From NCBI GenBank assembly GCA_029880325.1, contig JAOUOP010000012.1, forward strand, positions 1 to 64,000: a DNA stretch of 64,000 bases. Reading direction: 5' to 3'. Numbering within the stretch: position 1 is the first letter of the stretch; each line of letters begins with the position of its first letter. Below are positions 27,577 to 37,123 of the stretch, piece by piece. The stretch comes from Myxococcales bacterium (GTDB taxonomy: Bacteria > Myxococcota_A > Polyangia > Polyangiales > JAFGIB01). The notes under the pieces are model-generated. The model was given only the letters and a program-made list of their open reading frames with translations. It did no database searches and was not told where the DNA came from. Position numbers and translations under genes: made by a program.

Positions 27577-28272
27577 TCACTTCAGCATGCCGGCGTCCAG
27601 GAAGCTGAAGTAGCCCTGGTGGCCGATGATGATGTGGTCGAGGACCCCGAGTCCGAGCAGGGCGCCGGCCCGGCACAGGCGCCCGGTGATGGCCACGTCT
27701 TCGTCGCTGGGGGCTGGCTCTCCGCTGGGGTGATTGTGGGCGAAGATCACGGAGGCCGCCGGTTCTCTGAGCACCTGGCGGAAGATGTCCGAGGGGGTTA
27801 CGGCGCAGCTGCTGAGACCGCCGATGGCCACCAGAATCTCGGCCAGCGGTCGGTTCTTGGCGTCCAGGGGCAGGGCGTAGAAGTGCTCCTGGCTGGCCTG
27901 CCGCAGGCGCGGCCCCAGGGCGGCTTCCACGTCCCGGCTGGAGCTGACCGGGGCCTTGGGGTGCAGCGGGCGGGCGCTGAGGCGCAGGCCGAGCTCGACC
28001 GCGGCGCGCAGGCGGCTGGCCTTGCTGTGGCCAATGCCGGCGCGCAGGCTCAGCGATGCGGCGCTGGTGCGGCGCAGGCCCTCGAGGCCGCCCAGCTCGC
28101 CGATCAGGCGTTCGGCCAACACCGCCACACCTTCGCGGCTCGAGCCGGTGCCCAGCAGGACCGCCAGCAGCTGGGAATCGCTGAGGCAGGCTTCGCCGTG
28201 TAGCAGCAGTCGTTCGCGGGGGCCCATGGTGGGGCCCGCGCTCGGGAGGGGGTCGAGTTGAGCGTTTTCCAT
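27577..28272 (-). CDS. radC: RadC/MPN (JAMM) domain protein
   Basis: 231 residues. The N-terminal part is a helix-hairpin-helix-like UPF0758 region (LSDSQLLAVLLGTGSSREGV, AGIGHSKASRLRAAVELGLR). The C-terminal JAMM metalloprotease-like core has the zinc motif HNHPSGEPAPSDEDV and a conserved upstream glutamate region. The family was named after a repair mutation that is now assigned elsewhere; its true activity is unknown. It is chromosomal here and not linked to phage or plasmid genes. Confidence 0.92.
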   Translation of the reverse strand: MENAQLDPLPSAGPTMGPRERLLLHGEACLSDSQLLAVLLGTGSSREGVAVLAERLIGELGGLEGLRRTSAASLSLRAGIGHSKASRLRAAVELGLRLSARPLHPKAPVSSSRDVEAALGPRLRQASQEHFYALPLDAKNRPLAEILVAIGGLSSCAVTPSDIFRQVLREPAASVIFAHNHPSGEPAPSDEDVAITGRLCRAGALLGLGVLDHIIIGHQGYFSFLDAGMLK

Positions 28273-28378
28273 GCCGACCCGCTGGTGCAGGAGCCGTGCC
28301 GAATTTCCGCTCGTGTAATTTCAAGCAGTTACGGGCGCGAGGGTGTCGGATCGGCGGAGGCCTTCGAAAATCCGCCAC

Positions 28379-29908
28379 TCAGCGCTTCTTGAAGAGCTTG
28401 CCGAGCAGGCCCCCGACCCCTGCCTCTTCTGCCTTCTTGCCAGTGCCCCCGCCTTTGCCTTTGGTCGACCCGCCAACCGCCTGCTGGCGCATGGTCGCCA
28501 CCCGGACCTCGCGCACGGCTTCGATATTGTGCGGGTTGAGGCTGGCCACTTTCTTGAAGTAGCGCAGCGCTTCCTTGGTGTCGCCCTGGCGGCGCAGCAG
28601 CTGGGCCTTGAGCATGTTGGCTCTTTCGTGGTCGGCATGGAGCGCCAGGGCGGCGTCGGTGGCGGCCATCATCTGTTTCATGGGGCCGTCGTCGTGGGGG
28701 TATTTCTGGACCAGCAGCCAGGCGTACATGGCGTGGTACTCGGCCTGATCCTTGATCACCGAGAGGATCCGCTCCATCAACCCGATGGCCTCGTCGAATT
28801 GGCGGCGGCGGCTGAAGACCAGCACCTTTTCGTACTCCATGGCCATGTTGAGGATGCTCTCGATCAGCTTGTCGGCCGCTGGCGTGCCGCCACCTTCGCG
28901 CACGGTCTGCACGTACTTGACCCGCGCTTCCTCGTCGCTGAGGGTGGCGTTGGCTTCGCTCAGGTAGCTGAAGATGATCTGCACGTACTCCTTGATCGGC
29001 GAAAGCTCCTTGGGCAGCCGGTCGGGGTGCCACTCCTTGGCCAGCTGGTAGTACTTGGTGCGCGCGTCGCTGGCCTTGGCGTTGCGCGGGATGTCGAGCA
29101 TTTCGAAGTAGTTCTGGTTTTCGATCAGCCGACCCTTGGTCACCACGCGCAGCCAGCGCTCGCGTAGCTCGTCGGAGAGTTCGTCGGGCGGCGGCGGGAT
29201 GTTGGCCAGCCGCGCCAGGTCGCCGTGCAGCCCGCCCTCCTTTTGCTCGCTGGCCGCCTGCTGCTTGGCCGCCCTCTCGCGCGAGTCCCTTTGTGCGGAG
29301 GCCTTGGCGGCCTCGCCGGCCTGGGCGTCGTCGGCGGCGGCGATGGCCTTGGTGATGCCGAGGGTGTAGAGCAGGGCGCGCGTGCGCTGCTCACCCAGGC
29401 CGCTCAATTGCATCAGCGTGTCGATGTCGCTCGGCTCGGCCTGGATGATCTGGACGATGGCGCGCTCGTCGCTGTCGAAACCGTAGCGCTCCAGGTTCAC
29501 CCCGGGCAAAAGGCGCAGTCGCTTGCCCTCGAAGCGCGCGAGCACCTGGGCCACGGTGCTCGGCTGGGCACAGCTGCGCATGGCCTCGGTGACCAGCGCT
29601 ACCGGGTCGATGCGGCCGTTCTGCCGCTCGTCGCCCAGCAGGTTGCTTTCGTAGAAGGCATAGGGCGCTCGACCGCGGGTGAACAGCGCGAGCAGGCCGT
29701 CCTTGAGGGTGCTGGCCGGCTGCATCAGGCGCCCGGCCACCGGCCGACCCTTGAGCAGCAGGATGCGGTCCTGGCCCGAGGCGCCTTCGGTCTCGTCGGG
29801 CCACAGCGCCAGGGTTCCCGACAGCTGCTTTTGTTCCAGGTAGAGGAAGAGATGGGGCAGCGGCGTCTTGGTGAGAGTGCCGGATGCGATCGGTTCGGGG
29901 GCTGCCAT
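28379..29908 (-). CDS. DUF4388-type N-domain, J-domain and TPR protein
   Basis: 509 residues. Residues about 8-200 form the N-terminal domain found in myxobacterial signalling proteins (LPHLFLYLEQKQLSGTLALW). A charged linker follows, then a J-domain with the HPD motif (NYFEMLDIPRNAKASDARTK, EWHPDRLP). The C-terminal third contains TPR-like helices (MYAWLLVQKYPHD, ANMLKAQLLRRQGDTKEALR). It probably recruits an Hsp70 to a specific client or complex; the partner is unknown. ATG 29908 is used; the open frame continues upstream only as shadow of cysS. The gene lies between radC and cysS on the same strand with gaps of about 100 bp. Confidence 0.85.
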   Translation of the reverse strand: MAAPEPIASGTLTKTPLPHLFLYLEQKQLSGTLALWPDETEGASGQDRILLLKGRPVAGRLMQPASTLKDGLLALFTRGRAPYAFYESNLLGDERQNGRIDPVALVTEAMRSCAQPSTVAQVLARFEGKRLRLLPGVNLERYGFDSDERAIVQIIQAEPSDIDTLMQLSGLGEQRTRALLYTLGITKAIAAADDAQAGEAAKASAQRDSRERAAKQQAASEQKEGGLHGDLARLANIPPPPDELSDELRERWLRVVTKGRLIENQNYFEMLDIPRNAKASDARTKYYQLAKEWHPDRLPKELSPIKEYVQIIFSYLSEANATLSDEEARVKYVQTVREGGGTPAADKLIESILNMAMEYEKVLVFSRRRQFDEAIGLMERILSVIKDQAEYHAMYAWLLVQKYPHDDGPMKQMMAATDAALALHADHERANMLKAQLLRRQGDTKEALRYFKKVASLNPHNIEAVREVRVATMRQQAVGGSTKGKGGGTGKKAEEAGVGGLLGKLFKKR

Positions 29909-30003
29909 CGATTGCGACGGGGCGGTGCGAGGCCCGGGTCGAGCCGGGACCTGGCGCCTAGGATATCGGCCCGCTGGGGCCAGATCCACGCAAAATCGGA
30001 CCC

Positions 30004-31503
30004 TCAGGGCAGCCGCCAGCGGGTGCCGCCGGGGTCGTCCATCAGCTCCACGCCCAGTTCCGTCAGCTGCTGGCGCACGGCGTCGGCGCGGGCGAAATCC
30101 TTGGCGCCCCGAGCGGCCGTGCGCTCGTCGATGCGCGCCTGGATGTCGGCTTCCGACAGGCCCAGACGCGCCGCCCGCCGGCTGCGCACGCGGTCGAGGA
30201 AGGCCTGGGGCTCGTCGTTGCCCAGCCCCAGCACGCGGCCCAGGCGCTCGAGCCCTTCGCGGGCGGCGGTGACCGCCTGCCGCGCTACTTTGCCCTTTTT
30301 GCCCTTGCTGCGCTCGGCCAGCTCGTTGACGTGCTTGAGAAACTCGGCCGTGCGCGCCAGGGCCACCGGCATGTTCAAGTCGTCGTCCAGGGCTTCGCCC
30401 AGGGCCCGCGCGAAGTCCGTGAGCGGCTCGGGCACCTCGCCGTCGTCGACGATGCGCTTGTCGGCGATGGCCTCGAGGCGTGCGCGGCTGCTGTAAATGT
30501 ATTCCACGCGGCGCTCGGCCTCTTCGATCTGCGGAAAGCCCGTGACCTGGCCGGCGTCGTCGAGGGTCCAGTCCAGGTTCAGCGGCGCCCGGTAGTGCAC
30601 GCTGAGGGCGAAGTAGCGAAGGGCCTCGGGCTCCACCAGGCGAAAGCATTCACGGGCGGTGAAGAAGTTGCCCAGGCTCTTGCTCATCTTCTCCTTGTTG
30701 ACCTCGATGAAGCCGTGGTGGACCCACATCGAAGCCAGCGTCTCGCCGGAGGCGGCTTCACTCTGGGCGATTTCGTTTTCGTGGTGCGGAAAGACCAGGT
30801 CGAGGCCCCCGCCGTGCAAATCGAAGGAGGCGCCCAGGTAGTGCGTGCTCATGGCCGAGCACTCGATGTGCCAGCCGGGGCGGCCGGGGCCCCAGGGGCT
30901 GGGCCAGGTGGTCGCTGAAGCGCCTTCGGGCTGGCCCTTCCATAGCGCGAAGTCCGCCGGGTGGCGCTTGCGTTGGCCCTCTTCGGCGTCGAGACGGCCG
31001 GAGGCGCCGTGCTCCAGGTCGCTCGGCTTGCGGTGGGAGAGCTTGCCGTAACCGGGGAAGGCCTCGACGCTGAAATACACGTCGCCGGCCGATTCGTAGG
31101 CGGCACCCTTGTCGATCAGCGTTTGGATGAGCGCCACGATTTGCTCGAGGTGCTCGCTGACGCGGGGCTCGATGTCGGGTTCGAGCAGGCCCAGGCGCCG
31201 GGTGTCCTCGTGGTAGGCGTCTTCGAAGCGCCGGGCCAGGGTCATCGGCGCTTCGCCGCGTTCGGCGGCGCGGCCGATGATCTTGTCGTCGATGTCGGTG
31301 ATGTTGCGAACGTAGGTGACCTTCATGCCCTGCTCGCGCAGATGGCGGACCAGCACGTCGTAGGTCAGCGCCGAGCGCATGTGACCGATGTGCGGGTAGT
31401 CGTACACCGTCGGGCCGCAGACGTAGATGCGGGCGTGGCCCGGCTCTTGCGGCGAAAAGGGCACCACCGCGTCGCGCAGGGTGTCGTGGAAGCGTTGGGG
31501 CAT
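30004..31503 (-). CDS. cysS: Cysteinyl-tRNA synthetase
   Basis: 499 residues. Class I motifs HIGH ([16 protein letters not shown]) and KMSKS ([17 protein letters not shown]) are intact, with the zinc-site cysteine in [10 protein letters not shown] and the WHIECSAMS segment with its zinc cysteine. The C-terminal anticodon-binding region is complete ([20 protein letters not shown]). ATG 31503 is preceded by a short gap shared with the divergent ttcA gene. It charges tRNA-Cys. Length is slightly above average because of a Glu/Ser/Gly-rich insert ([16 protein letters not shown]). Confidence 0.97.
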   Translation of the reverse strand: MPQRFHDTLRDAVVPFSPQEPGHARIYVCGPTVYDYPHIGHMRSALTYDVLVRHLREQGMKVTYVRNITDIDDKIIGRAAERGEAPMTLARRFEDAYHEDTRRLGLLEPDIEPRVSEHLEQIVALIQTLIDKGAAYESAGDVYFSVEAFPGYGKLSHRKPSDLEHGASGRLDAEEGQRKRHPADFALWKGQPEGASATTWPSPWGPGRPGWHIECSAMSTHYLGASFDLHGGGLDLVFPHHENEIAQSEAASGETLASMWVHHGFIEVNKEKMSKSLGNFFTARECFRLVEPEALRYFALSVHYRAPLNLDWTLDDAGQVTGFPQIEEAERRVEYIYSSRARLEAIADKRIVDDGEVPEPLTDFARALGEALDDDLNMPVALARTAEFLKHVNELAERSKGKKGKVARQAVTAAREGLERLGRVLGLGNDEPQAFLDRVRSRRAARLGLSEADIQARIDERTAARGAKDFARADAVRQQLTELGVELMDDPGGTRWRLP

Positions 31504-31581
31504 GGGCGGTGGTGTACCCGCCGCCTTTCGGGCTTTCAAGCGGCCGTGGCGGGCCCGCTCCGCATTTGCTACACAGGGCCG

Positions 31582-32493
31582 GTGAAGGCCGAGCAGCAGA
31601 GCGAGCTCGTCGTTGTCGAGTCCCGTCTGTCGCGGGCGATGGGGCGTTGCATTCGAGACTTCGAGCTGATCGAGCCCGGCGACCGCGTGATGGTGTGCCT
31701 CAGCGGCGGCAAGGATAGCTACGGCATGCTGAGCTTGCTCGAGCGCTATCGTCGGCGCTCGCCCGTGCCCTTCGAGCTGCTGGCGGTCCATCTCGACCAG
31801 GGGCAGCCGGGCTACGACGGTGCACCCCTGCGCGACTGGCTCGCGGCCTCGGGGGTTCCCTACGAGATCATCGCCCAGGACACCTACAGCGTGGTCATGG
31901 AGCACGTGCCGGAGGGCAAGACCTATTGCTCCATGTGCTCGCGTCTGCGTCGAGGCGTGCTCTACACCGCGGCCCAGCGCCTGGGTTGCACCAAGATAGC
32001 CCTCGGCCACCACCGCGACGACGCCCTCGAGACGCTGCTTTTGAACCTCTGCTTCGCCGGCGCCATGGCGTCGATGCCGGCGCGCCTGCGCAGCCGCGAC
32101 GGGCGCAACGTGGTGATCCGGCCGCTGCTGTACGCGGCGGAGTCCGAGCTGGCGCGCTACGCTGAGCTGAAGGCCTTTCCGATCCTGCCGTGCGACCTCT
32201 GCGGTTCCCAGGACCAGCTCAAGCGGCAGCAGATGAAGCGGCTTTTGGGCGAACTCGAGACGTTGGCGCCGCGCGTGCGTCACAGCATGTTGGCGGCGCT
32301 GGGCAACGTGAAGGCGGGGCATCTACTCGACCGGCAGCTGTGGGCGGGGCTGGACCCGTCCGAGCCGGTGGAGCCCCAGCCAGGCTGCCAGCCCGCTGGG
32401 CCGGGTGGTTCGGATGAACCAGGTGAGCAAGCCGTGGGTGAAGCTGTGCGGCAGGCCGGGGTGCCTGCCCTTCGCTTGCCGCTTCTGGGTTGA
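31582..32493 (+). CDS. ttcA: tRNA 2-thiocytidine synthetase TtcA
   Basis: 303 residues. The PP-loop SGGKDSYGML binds ATP. The iron-sulfur cysteines lie in YCSMCSRLRRG and PCDLCGSQ, and the family segment LGHHRDDALETLLLN is present. It inserts sulfur at C32 of tRNA using a [4Fe-4S] cluster. Start GTG 31582 is inferred from the family N-terminus. The C-terminal ~50 residues are a Pro/Gly/Glu-rich extension without homology signs. It is divergent from cysS, and its end is 13 bp before the next gene. Confidence 0.92.
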   Translation: MKAEQQSELVVVESRLSRAMGRCIRDFELIEPGDRVMVCLSGGKDSYGMLSLLERYRRRSPVPFELLAVHLDQGQPGYDGAPLRDWLAASGVPYEIIAQDTYSVVMEHVPEGKTYCSMCSRLRRGVLYTAAQRLGCTKIALGHHRDDALETLLLNLCFAGAMASMPARLRSRDGRNVVIRPLLYAAESELARYAELKAFPILPCDLCGSQDQLKRQQMKRLLGELETLAPRVRHSMLAALGNVKAGHLLDRQLWAGLDPSEPVEPQPGCQPAGPGGSDEPGEQAVGEAVRQAGVPALRLPLLG

Positions 32494-32506
32494 ATGCGCC
32501 GGGGCG

Positions 32507-33685
32507 ATGATGGGGCCAGCGGTGCGATCGCAGGGGCTTGATGCCGACCCGGGGTGGCGCGCCTCGGGCGCCGGCGCGCTGCGCGCTTTCGCTCTTGCCG
32601 GCGTGCTCGTCGCCTTCTTTGTCCCCGCGCCCCTGGGCGCGCAGTCGCGAAACGCCTCCGTCGACCGCTTCACGCCCGCCCTCGACAGCGACGGTTTCAT
32701 CACCGTGCAGGGCACGCGTACGCCCGGATCCGGCAATCGCGTGCTGTCGCTGATCTCGGACTACGCGCGCAGGCCGCTTTCGGCCAGGCTCGACGACGGC
32801 AGCAATCGCGACCCCATCGCCGATCGCGTCGAGAGCCAGTTCGGCTTCGAGGTCGGCGTCGGTGGTCGGGCCGCGCTCGGAATGCGCTGGCCGGTGATCG
32901 CCTACCAGCACGGGGATCTGCTGCCCGAGCAGGAGTGGAAGCTGCAGCCCTTCGCGCTGGCTGACCCGGAGTTATTGGCCCGCTTGCGCGTGCTGGGCGA
33001 AAGCGCCAATGACCAAACCGATCGCCGCGACGGCCCCGGGCTGGCGCTGCAGCTGGGGGGCAGCCTGCCCATCGGCGATGAGGACGCCTACGCGGGCGAG
33101 GGCAGCTCCGTGCTCTCGGCCGAGCTGCTGGCCGACCTGCACGTCCTGGCCGCCGGTCTCGGCGCCAGCGTCGGGGTGCGCCATCGCTTCGTCGAGCGCG
33201 AGCTGGCCGGCGGTCGGCGCCTGGGCGATGAGATGACCTTTGGCGCGGGCGTGAAGCTGCCCGTGCCGCCGCTTCGGCCCTTGCTCTTCTTGGCCGAAGT
33301 CGGAGGCGCCGCCGACTTCAAGCACACGACGGTGCTGGAGGTTCGCGCCGGAGTGCGCGCCGACTACGAGGAGCTGAGCCTGCTGTGCAACGCCGGTGCC
33401 GGTTTGACCTCGGCCGTCGGCAGCCCCGGGCTGCGCATCGCGCTCGGCCTTTACTACCAGCCGCGCGACGCCGACCGCGACGGCGACGGCGTGCCCGACG
33501 AGCGCGACGAGTGCCCGCCGCTGGCCGAGGACCTGGACGGCTTCGAGGATGGCGACGGCTGCCCCGACCCGGACAACGACAACGACCTGATCCCCGACGC
33601 CGACGACCTCTGCCCCAACGAGGAGGCCCTCGAGGACCAGGATCTCGACGAGGACGGTTGCACCGATGCCCCCAAACCACGTTGA
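32507..33685 (+). CDS. Outer-membrane barrel-like protein with thrombospondin type 3 repeats
   Basis: 392 residues. A signal peptide (LRAFALAGVLVAFFVPAPLGAQ) precedes about 270 residues of alternating beta-strand pattern that resembles an outer-membrane barrel. The C-terminal ~65 residues are calcium-binding TSP3 repeats (DADRDGDGVPDERDECPP, GFEDGDGCPDPDNDNDLIPD, DEDGCTDAP). Unlike the related gene at 59278-60930, no OmpA peptidoglycan-binding domain follows; the protein ends in the repeats. ATG 32507 gives the shortest sensible N-terminus. Its 3' end overlaps the next gene by 20 bases. Function unknown. Confidence 0.8.
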   Translation: MMGPAVRSQGLDADPGWRASGAGALRAFALAGVLVAFFVPAPLGAQSRNASVDRFTPALDSDGFITVQGTRTPGSGNRVLSLISDYARRPLSARLDDGSNRDPIADRVESQFGFEVGVGGRAALGMRWPVIAYQHGDLLPEQEWKLQPFALADPELLARLRVLGESANDQTDRRDGPGLALQLGGSLPIGDEDAYAGEGSSVLSAELLADLHVLAAGLGASVGVRHRFVERELAGGRRLGDEMTFGAGVKLPVPPLRPLLFLAEVGGAADFKHTTVLEVRAGVRADYEELSLLCNAGAGLTSAVGSPGLRIALGLYYQPRDADRDGDGVPDERDECPPLAEDLDGFEDGDGCPDPDNDNDLIPDADDLCPNEEALEDQDLDEDGCTDAPKPR

Positions 33686-34328
33686 CGCCGCGCCCGCTTC
33701 GACCCTCGCGCGCGGCCTGGCGCTGTCGCTACTGACGCTGCTATTCGCCTGCACGCCCCAGGGCGACCCCGCCATCGGTGCCGGCGGCTTCCGGGACGAT
33801 TTCGAGCGCAGCCAGCTCGGCGATGCCTGGCGCACCACCGGCGGCAACTACACGATCGAAAAGGGCCAGCTGCGCATCAAGGGCGCGCGCAATCGCCCCC
33901 TGTGGCTGCGCCGTACCCTGCCTCGGGACGTGCGCATCGAGCTGGATGTGCGCAGCGAGTCGCCCGATGGCGACATCAAAGTGGAGGTCTTCGGCGACGG
34001 TGTCTCCAAGGCCGAAAAGGCCAGCTATACCGCCACCAGCTATGTCGTGATCTTCGGGGGTTGGGGCAACTCCCTCAACGTGCTGGCGCGCATGGACGAG
34101 CACGGCGATGACCGTGTGGTGGGGCCTGCCTACAAGGTCGTACAAGGGCGGACGTATCACATGAAAATTGAACGCCGCGGGGCTACAATCGTGGCTTGGG
34201 TCGGCGATCACGAGTTGGTGCGCATGGTCGATTCGGACCCGCTCGAGGGCCCCGGGCACGATCACTTCGCCTTGAATAACTGGCAGTCTGAGCTGTGGTT
34301 CGACAACATCTCCATCCAGCCGCTCTGA
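33666..34328 (+). CDS. Lipoprotein with a LamG-like jelly-roll domain
   Basis: 220 residues. The signal sequence has lipobox LFAC followed by TPQGD. The mature domain starts GGFRDDFERSQLGDAWRTTG and continues with beta-sandwich strands (VRIELDVRSESPDGDIKVEV, YHMKIERRGATIVAWVGD), a pattern shared by concanavalin-like and DUF1080-type domains. There is no clear catalytic set, so it may bind a glycan or polymer surface. It begins inside the end of the upstream TSP3-barrel gene, so the two are probably co-translated and could act together in the outer membrane. Confidence 0.75.
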   Translation: MPPNHVDAAPASTLARGLALSLLTLLFACTPQGDPAIGAGGFRDDFERSQLGDAWRTTGGNYTIEKGQLRIKGARNRPLWLRRTLPRDVRIELDVRSESPDGDIKVEVFGDGVSKAEKASYTATSYVVIFGGWGNSLNVLARMDEHGDDRVVGPAYKVVQGRTYHMKIERRGATIVAWVGDHELVRMVDSDPLEGPGHDHFALNNWQSELWFDNISIQPL

Positions 34329-34392
34329 ACGCGTCGCTCGCGCCGCGCCTGTGCGCGCGTGGTGGGATGCTTCGGCGGGCCGTGGGGCGCTG

Positions 34393-35193
34393 ATGGACCT
34401 GCGCGAGTACAAGGCGAAGCTCGCCGACGTCGAGGTGCGCATCAAACGCCTGCGCGCGCTCTATGACCAGTACTTCCAGGGCATCGAGCGCATCGAGCCC
34501 CAGGGCCAGCGCGACGCGGTCGACCGCCTGCTGGCCGAGCTCGGTCGCGTTCAGCAGCGCAATACCGCCCTGCGTTTTCGCTACAGCCAGCTGGTGCAGC
34601 GCTATCGGACCTACACCACCTATTGGCGGCGCATCTGCCGTCAGATCGAGGAGGGGACCTACAAGCGCGACGTGATGCGCGCCCAGCGCATCGGCGCTGG
34701 CGCCGGCGCTGGCACGCCAGGCGCCGAGGCTGGCGAGGGACCGGCTTCCTACGAGATCGACCTGGATCTGGACGTGGATGCCGCTCTGGCGGCCGTCACC
34801 GACGCCGAGGCCGATGCGGCGCGGGCTTCCATGCGGCCGCCGCCGGCCCGCGAGATCACGCCCTTCGCCTTGCCGACCGTACCGCCGGTGGCTCCACCTG
34901 CCGCAGCGTATTCTGCGTCGCCGCCACGGCCGGCGCCGCCGCGACCGGCGCCACCGCCCCCGGCTGCGGCCTCGGGGGGGATCCAGGACGCCCAGATGCA
35001 GCAGCTTTATGCGCGCTACATCGCCGCCCGCCGCCAAAATCACGAGCGCGTCGACAACGTGAAGCTCGAGAGCCTGGCCCGCAGCGTGGAGAAGATGATG
35101 CCCAAGCTGCAGAAGAAGCACGCGGGCAAGAAAATCGACTTCGAGGTGGTGGTGCGCGACGGCCGCGTTGCGCTCAAACCGGTGGCCAAGTAG
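34393..35193 (+). CDS. MXAN_5187-type coiled-coil protein
   Basis: 266 residues. The N-terminal 90 residues are a coiled coil (LREYKAKLADVEVRIKRLRA). The centre is low-complexity Ala/Pro (about residues 150-205). The C-terminal ~65 residues ([40 protein letters not shown]) match the conserved C-terminal domain of the MXAN_5187 family of myxobacteria. No enzyme motif is present. ATG 34393 has GGGG upstream; a GTG at 34351 would add 14 residues. Its 3' end overlaps the convergent hflX end by 20 bases. Function unknown. Confidence 0.8.
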   Translation: MDLREYKAKLADVEVRIKRLRALYDQYFQGIERIEPQGQRDAVDRLLAELGRVQQRNTALRFRYSQLVQRYRTYTTYWRRICRQIEEGTYKRDVMRAQRIGAGAGAGTPGAEAGEGPASYEIDLDLDVDAALAAVTDAEADAARASMRPPPAREITPFALPTVPPVAPPAAAYSASPPRPAPPRPAPPPPAAASGGIQDAQMQQLYARYIAARRQNHERVDNVKLESLARSVEKMMPKLQKKHAGKKIDFEVVVRDGRVALKPVAK

Positions 35194-36877
35194 CCCGCTG
35201 CGCTCCGTCGTTACCGTGGGAGCCCGGGGCATCCGGCAGCGGCCTCGTCTCGGCGGCGGCCAGTCGTAGCGCCATCGCTTCGAGCAGGCCTTTGAGGGTT
35301 TTGCGGTGGGTGGCGCTGACGGCGACCGCGTCGTATCGCTGTCGCAGGTGCTCGACCTGGTCGCCCGGCACCAGGTCGCACTTGTTGAGCACGCACAGCC
35401 GCGGCAGCGAGGCCAGGCCCAGCTCGTCGAGCAGCGCCTCGGTGGTCTCGAGGTGATCCTCGTGGGCGGGGTCGGAAGCGTCGACCACCTGTAGCAAGAG
35501 GTCGGCGTCGGAAGCCTCGTCGAAGGTCGCGCGAAAGGCGGCGAAGAGTTCCTTGGGCAGGTCGCGGATGAAACCGACGGTGTCGGTCATGACCAGCTCG
35601 CGGCCCTCGAGAAGTAACCTGCGCGAGCGCGGGTCGAGGGTGGCGAAGAGCTTGTCCTCGGCGATCACATCGCTGCCGGTCAGGGCGTTGAGCAGGGTGG
35701 ACTTGCCGGCGTTGGTGTAGCCGATGATGGCCACCACGGAAGCGCCGCGTCGACCCCGCCGCCAACGCCGCTGCTCCCGTTGGCGCGCGCTCTGCTCGAG
35801 CTTGGCCTCCAGCTTGGCGATGCGCTCGCGGGCGCGGCGCTTGCCCACCTCCAGCTTGGTCTCGCCTGGGCCGCGGCCGCCGATGCCGCCGGTCAGCCGC
35901 GACAGCGAGTCATCGCGGCTACCCAGTCGCGGTAGCAAATAGCGGGTTTGAGCCAATTCAACTTGGAGTTTTCCGTCCACGCTCTGGGCGTGCTGGGCGA
36001 AGATGTCGAGGATCAGTTGGGTGCGATCGAGGACCTTGAGGTCGGTCATGCGTGCGATGGAGGCGGCCTGGGCGGGCGTCAGGTTGCGATCGAAAATCAG
36101 CACTTCGACGTCCAGCTGCATTGCCCTGAGCACGGTTTCCTCGAGGCGCCCGCGACCGAGCACGAACTTCGGATCCACCTGGGGCCGCGACTGCACCACG
36201 GCGTCGGCGATCTCCACGCCCGCTGTGCGCGCCAGCTCTGACAGCTCGCGCAGGGAGGCCTCGGCGTCGCGCGCGTCCTTGCGCGTGTTGACCTGCACCA
36301 GGATCGCGCGGCCGTCCTTGCCCGCCACGCTGCGGGTGCGGGCCGCGCGGGCGAACTCGTCTTCGAGGGCGCCGATCAGCGCGCCCGGATCGAGGTCCAG
36401 CTTGCCGTAGGGGATCGGGCCGTAGCTGCGGTAGGGCGGCTGGCCGTCGGTTTCGGTGCCCGGCACGCAGTGGGCGTAGTGCAAGGTCTGGGGCTGGCCC
36501 TGGGGCGAGACGCATAGCGCCGCCACGAGATCCAGGCGCAGGCGCGTCAGGTCCACCAGGTCGTCGCGGCTTAGCGGCTCGCTGCGCAGGTGGGTATGCA
36601 AAAGGCGCAACCCTCGAAAGCGTCCGGAGCCGGCGCGATGGCGGCCCAGGTCCGGCAGCATCAGGCGCGCCGAGTCGCCGACCACCACGTAGGCCACCTG
36701 GCCGGTGCGCTCCACCAGTACGCCCACCTGGCGCCCTGTGCCATGGGAGACGTCGCACAGGGCGCGCGTCAGCTCCGGCGTCGTCAACCGATCGGACGGC
36801 ACACGGCGGCGGTAGATACGCTCGAGGGCCTTGCGCTGGGAAGGGCTCAGGCCATTGGTGTTGCCGTGGATCTGCAA
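35174..36877 (-). CDS. hflX: HflX-family GTPase, long form
   Basis: 567 residues. An N-terminal domain of about 190 residues ([20 protein letters not shown]) precedes the usual HflX ND1 region, the glycine-rich linker ([20 protein letters not shown]) and the G domain: [14 protein letters not shown] (G1), the [10 protein letters not shown] loop (G3) and NKCD (G4). HflX binds the large ribosomal subunit and rescues or splits stalled or hibernating ribosomes. The start is TTG 36877, supported by the conserved N-terminal sequence QIHGNTNGL. The 76 bp upstream lead to the repeat element. Confidence 0.93.
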   Translation of the reverse strand: MQIHGNTNGLSPSQRKALERIYRRRVPSDRLTTPELTRALCDVSHGTGRQVGVLVERTGQVAYVVVGDSARLMLPDLGRHRAGSGRFRGLRLLHTHLRSEPLSRDDLVDLTRLRLDLVAALCVSPQGQPQTLHYAHCVPGTETDGQPPYRSYGPIPYGKLDLDPGALIGALEDEFARAARTRSVAGKDGRAILVQVNTRKDARDAEASLRELSELARTAGVEIADAVVQSRPQVDPKFVLGRGRLEETVLRAMQLDVEVLIFDRNLTPAQAASIARMTDLKVLDRTQLILDIFAQHAQSVDGKLQVELAQTRYLLPRLGSRDDSLSRLTGGIGGRGPGETKLEVGKRRARERIAKLEAKLEQSARQREQRRWRRGRRGASVVAIIGYTNAGKSTLLNALTGSDVIAEDKLFATLDPRSRRLLLEGRELVMTDTVGFIRDLPKELFAAFRATFDEASDADLLLQVVDASDPAHEDHLETTEALLDELGLASLPRLCVLNKCDLVPGDQVEHLRQRYDAVAVSATHRKTLKGLLEAMALRLAAAETRPLPDAPGSHGNDGAQRATWPPV

Positions 36878-36955
36878 ATGCTCTGCAAAAGCGAAGCTCG
36901 CACCAGCTACTGCGGTGACGAGTTCCTACACTATCCCCGATTCCGGGGTCGGGCG

Positions 36956-37123
36956 CTAGATGTGCTCGGCGGAAGTCATGAGCCGCTCTCGGGACCGCTC
37001 CGGCGCCAGCTGCGGCGTCCGGTCCCCTTGAAATACACGGAGTATTCCGGCGGAGGCCGTCCTTGCATCTGGCATCGTATCGACCCCGATCCTCGGCTCA
37101 GCACTTCCGCCGAGCACATCTAG
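36956..37123. repeat. Complete 168-bp CTAG-bounded palindromic element
   Basis: The element starts and ends in CTAG. Next to these are perfect inverted arms: the left arm continues ATGTGCTCGGCGGAAGT (36960-36976), its reverse complement is at 37103-37119, and pairing resumes further inside (GAGCCG / CGGCTC). A second copy occupies 1-126. CTAG at both ends could be the last bases of the inverted repeat or a 4-bp target duplication. No protein-coding gene is inside. It separates hflX and xth on the same strand and supplies the xth stop codon. Confidence 0.9.
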
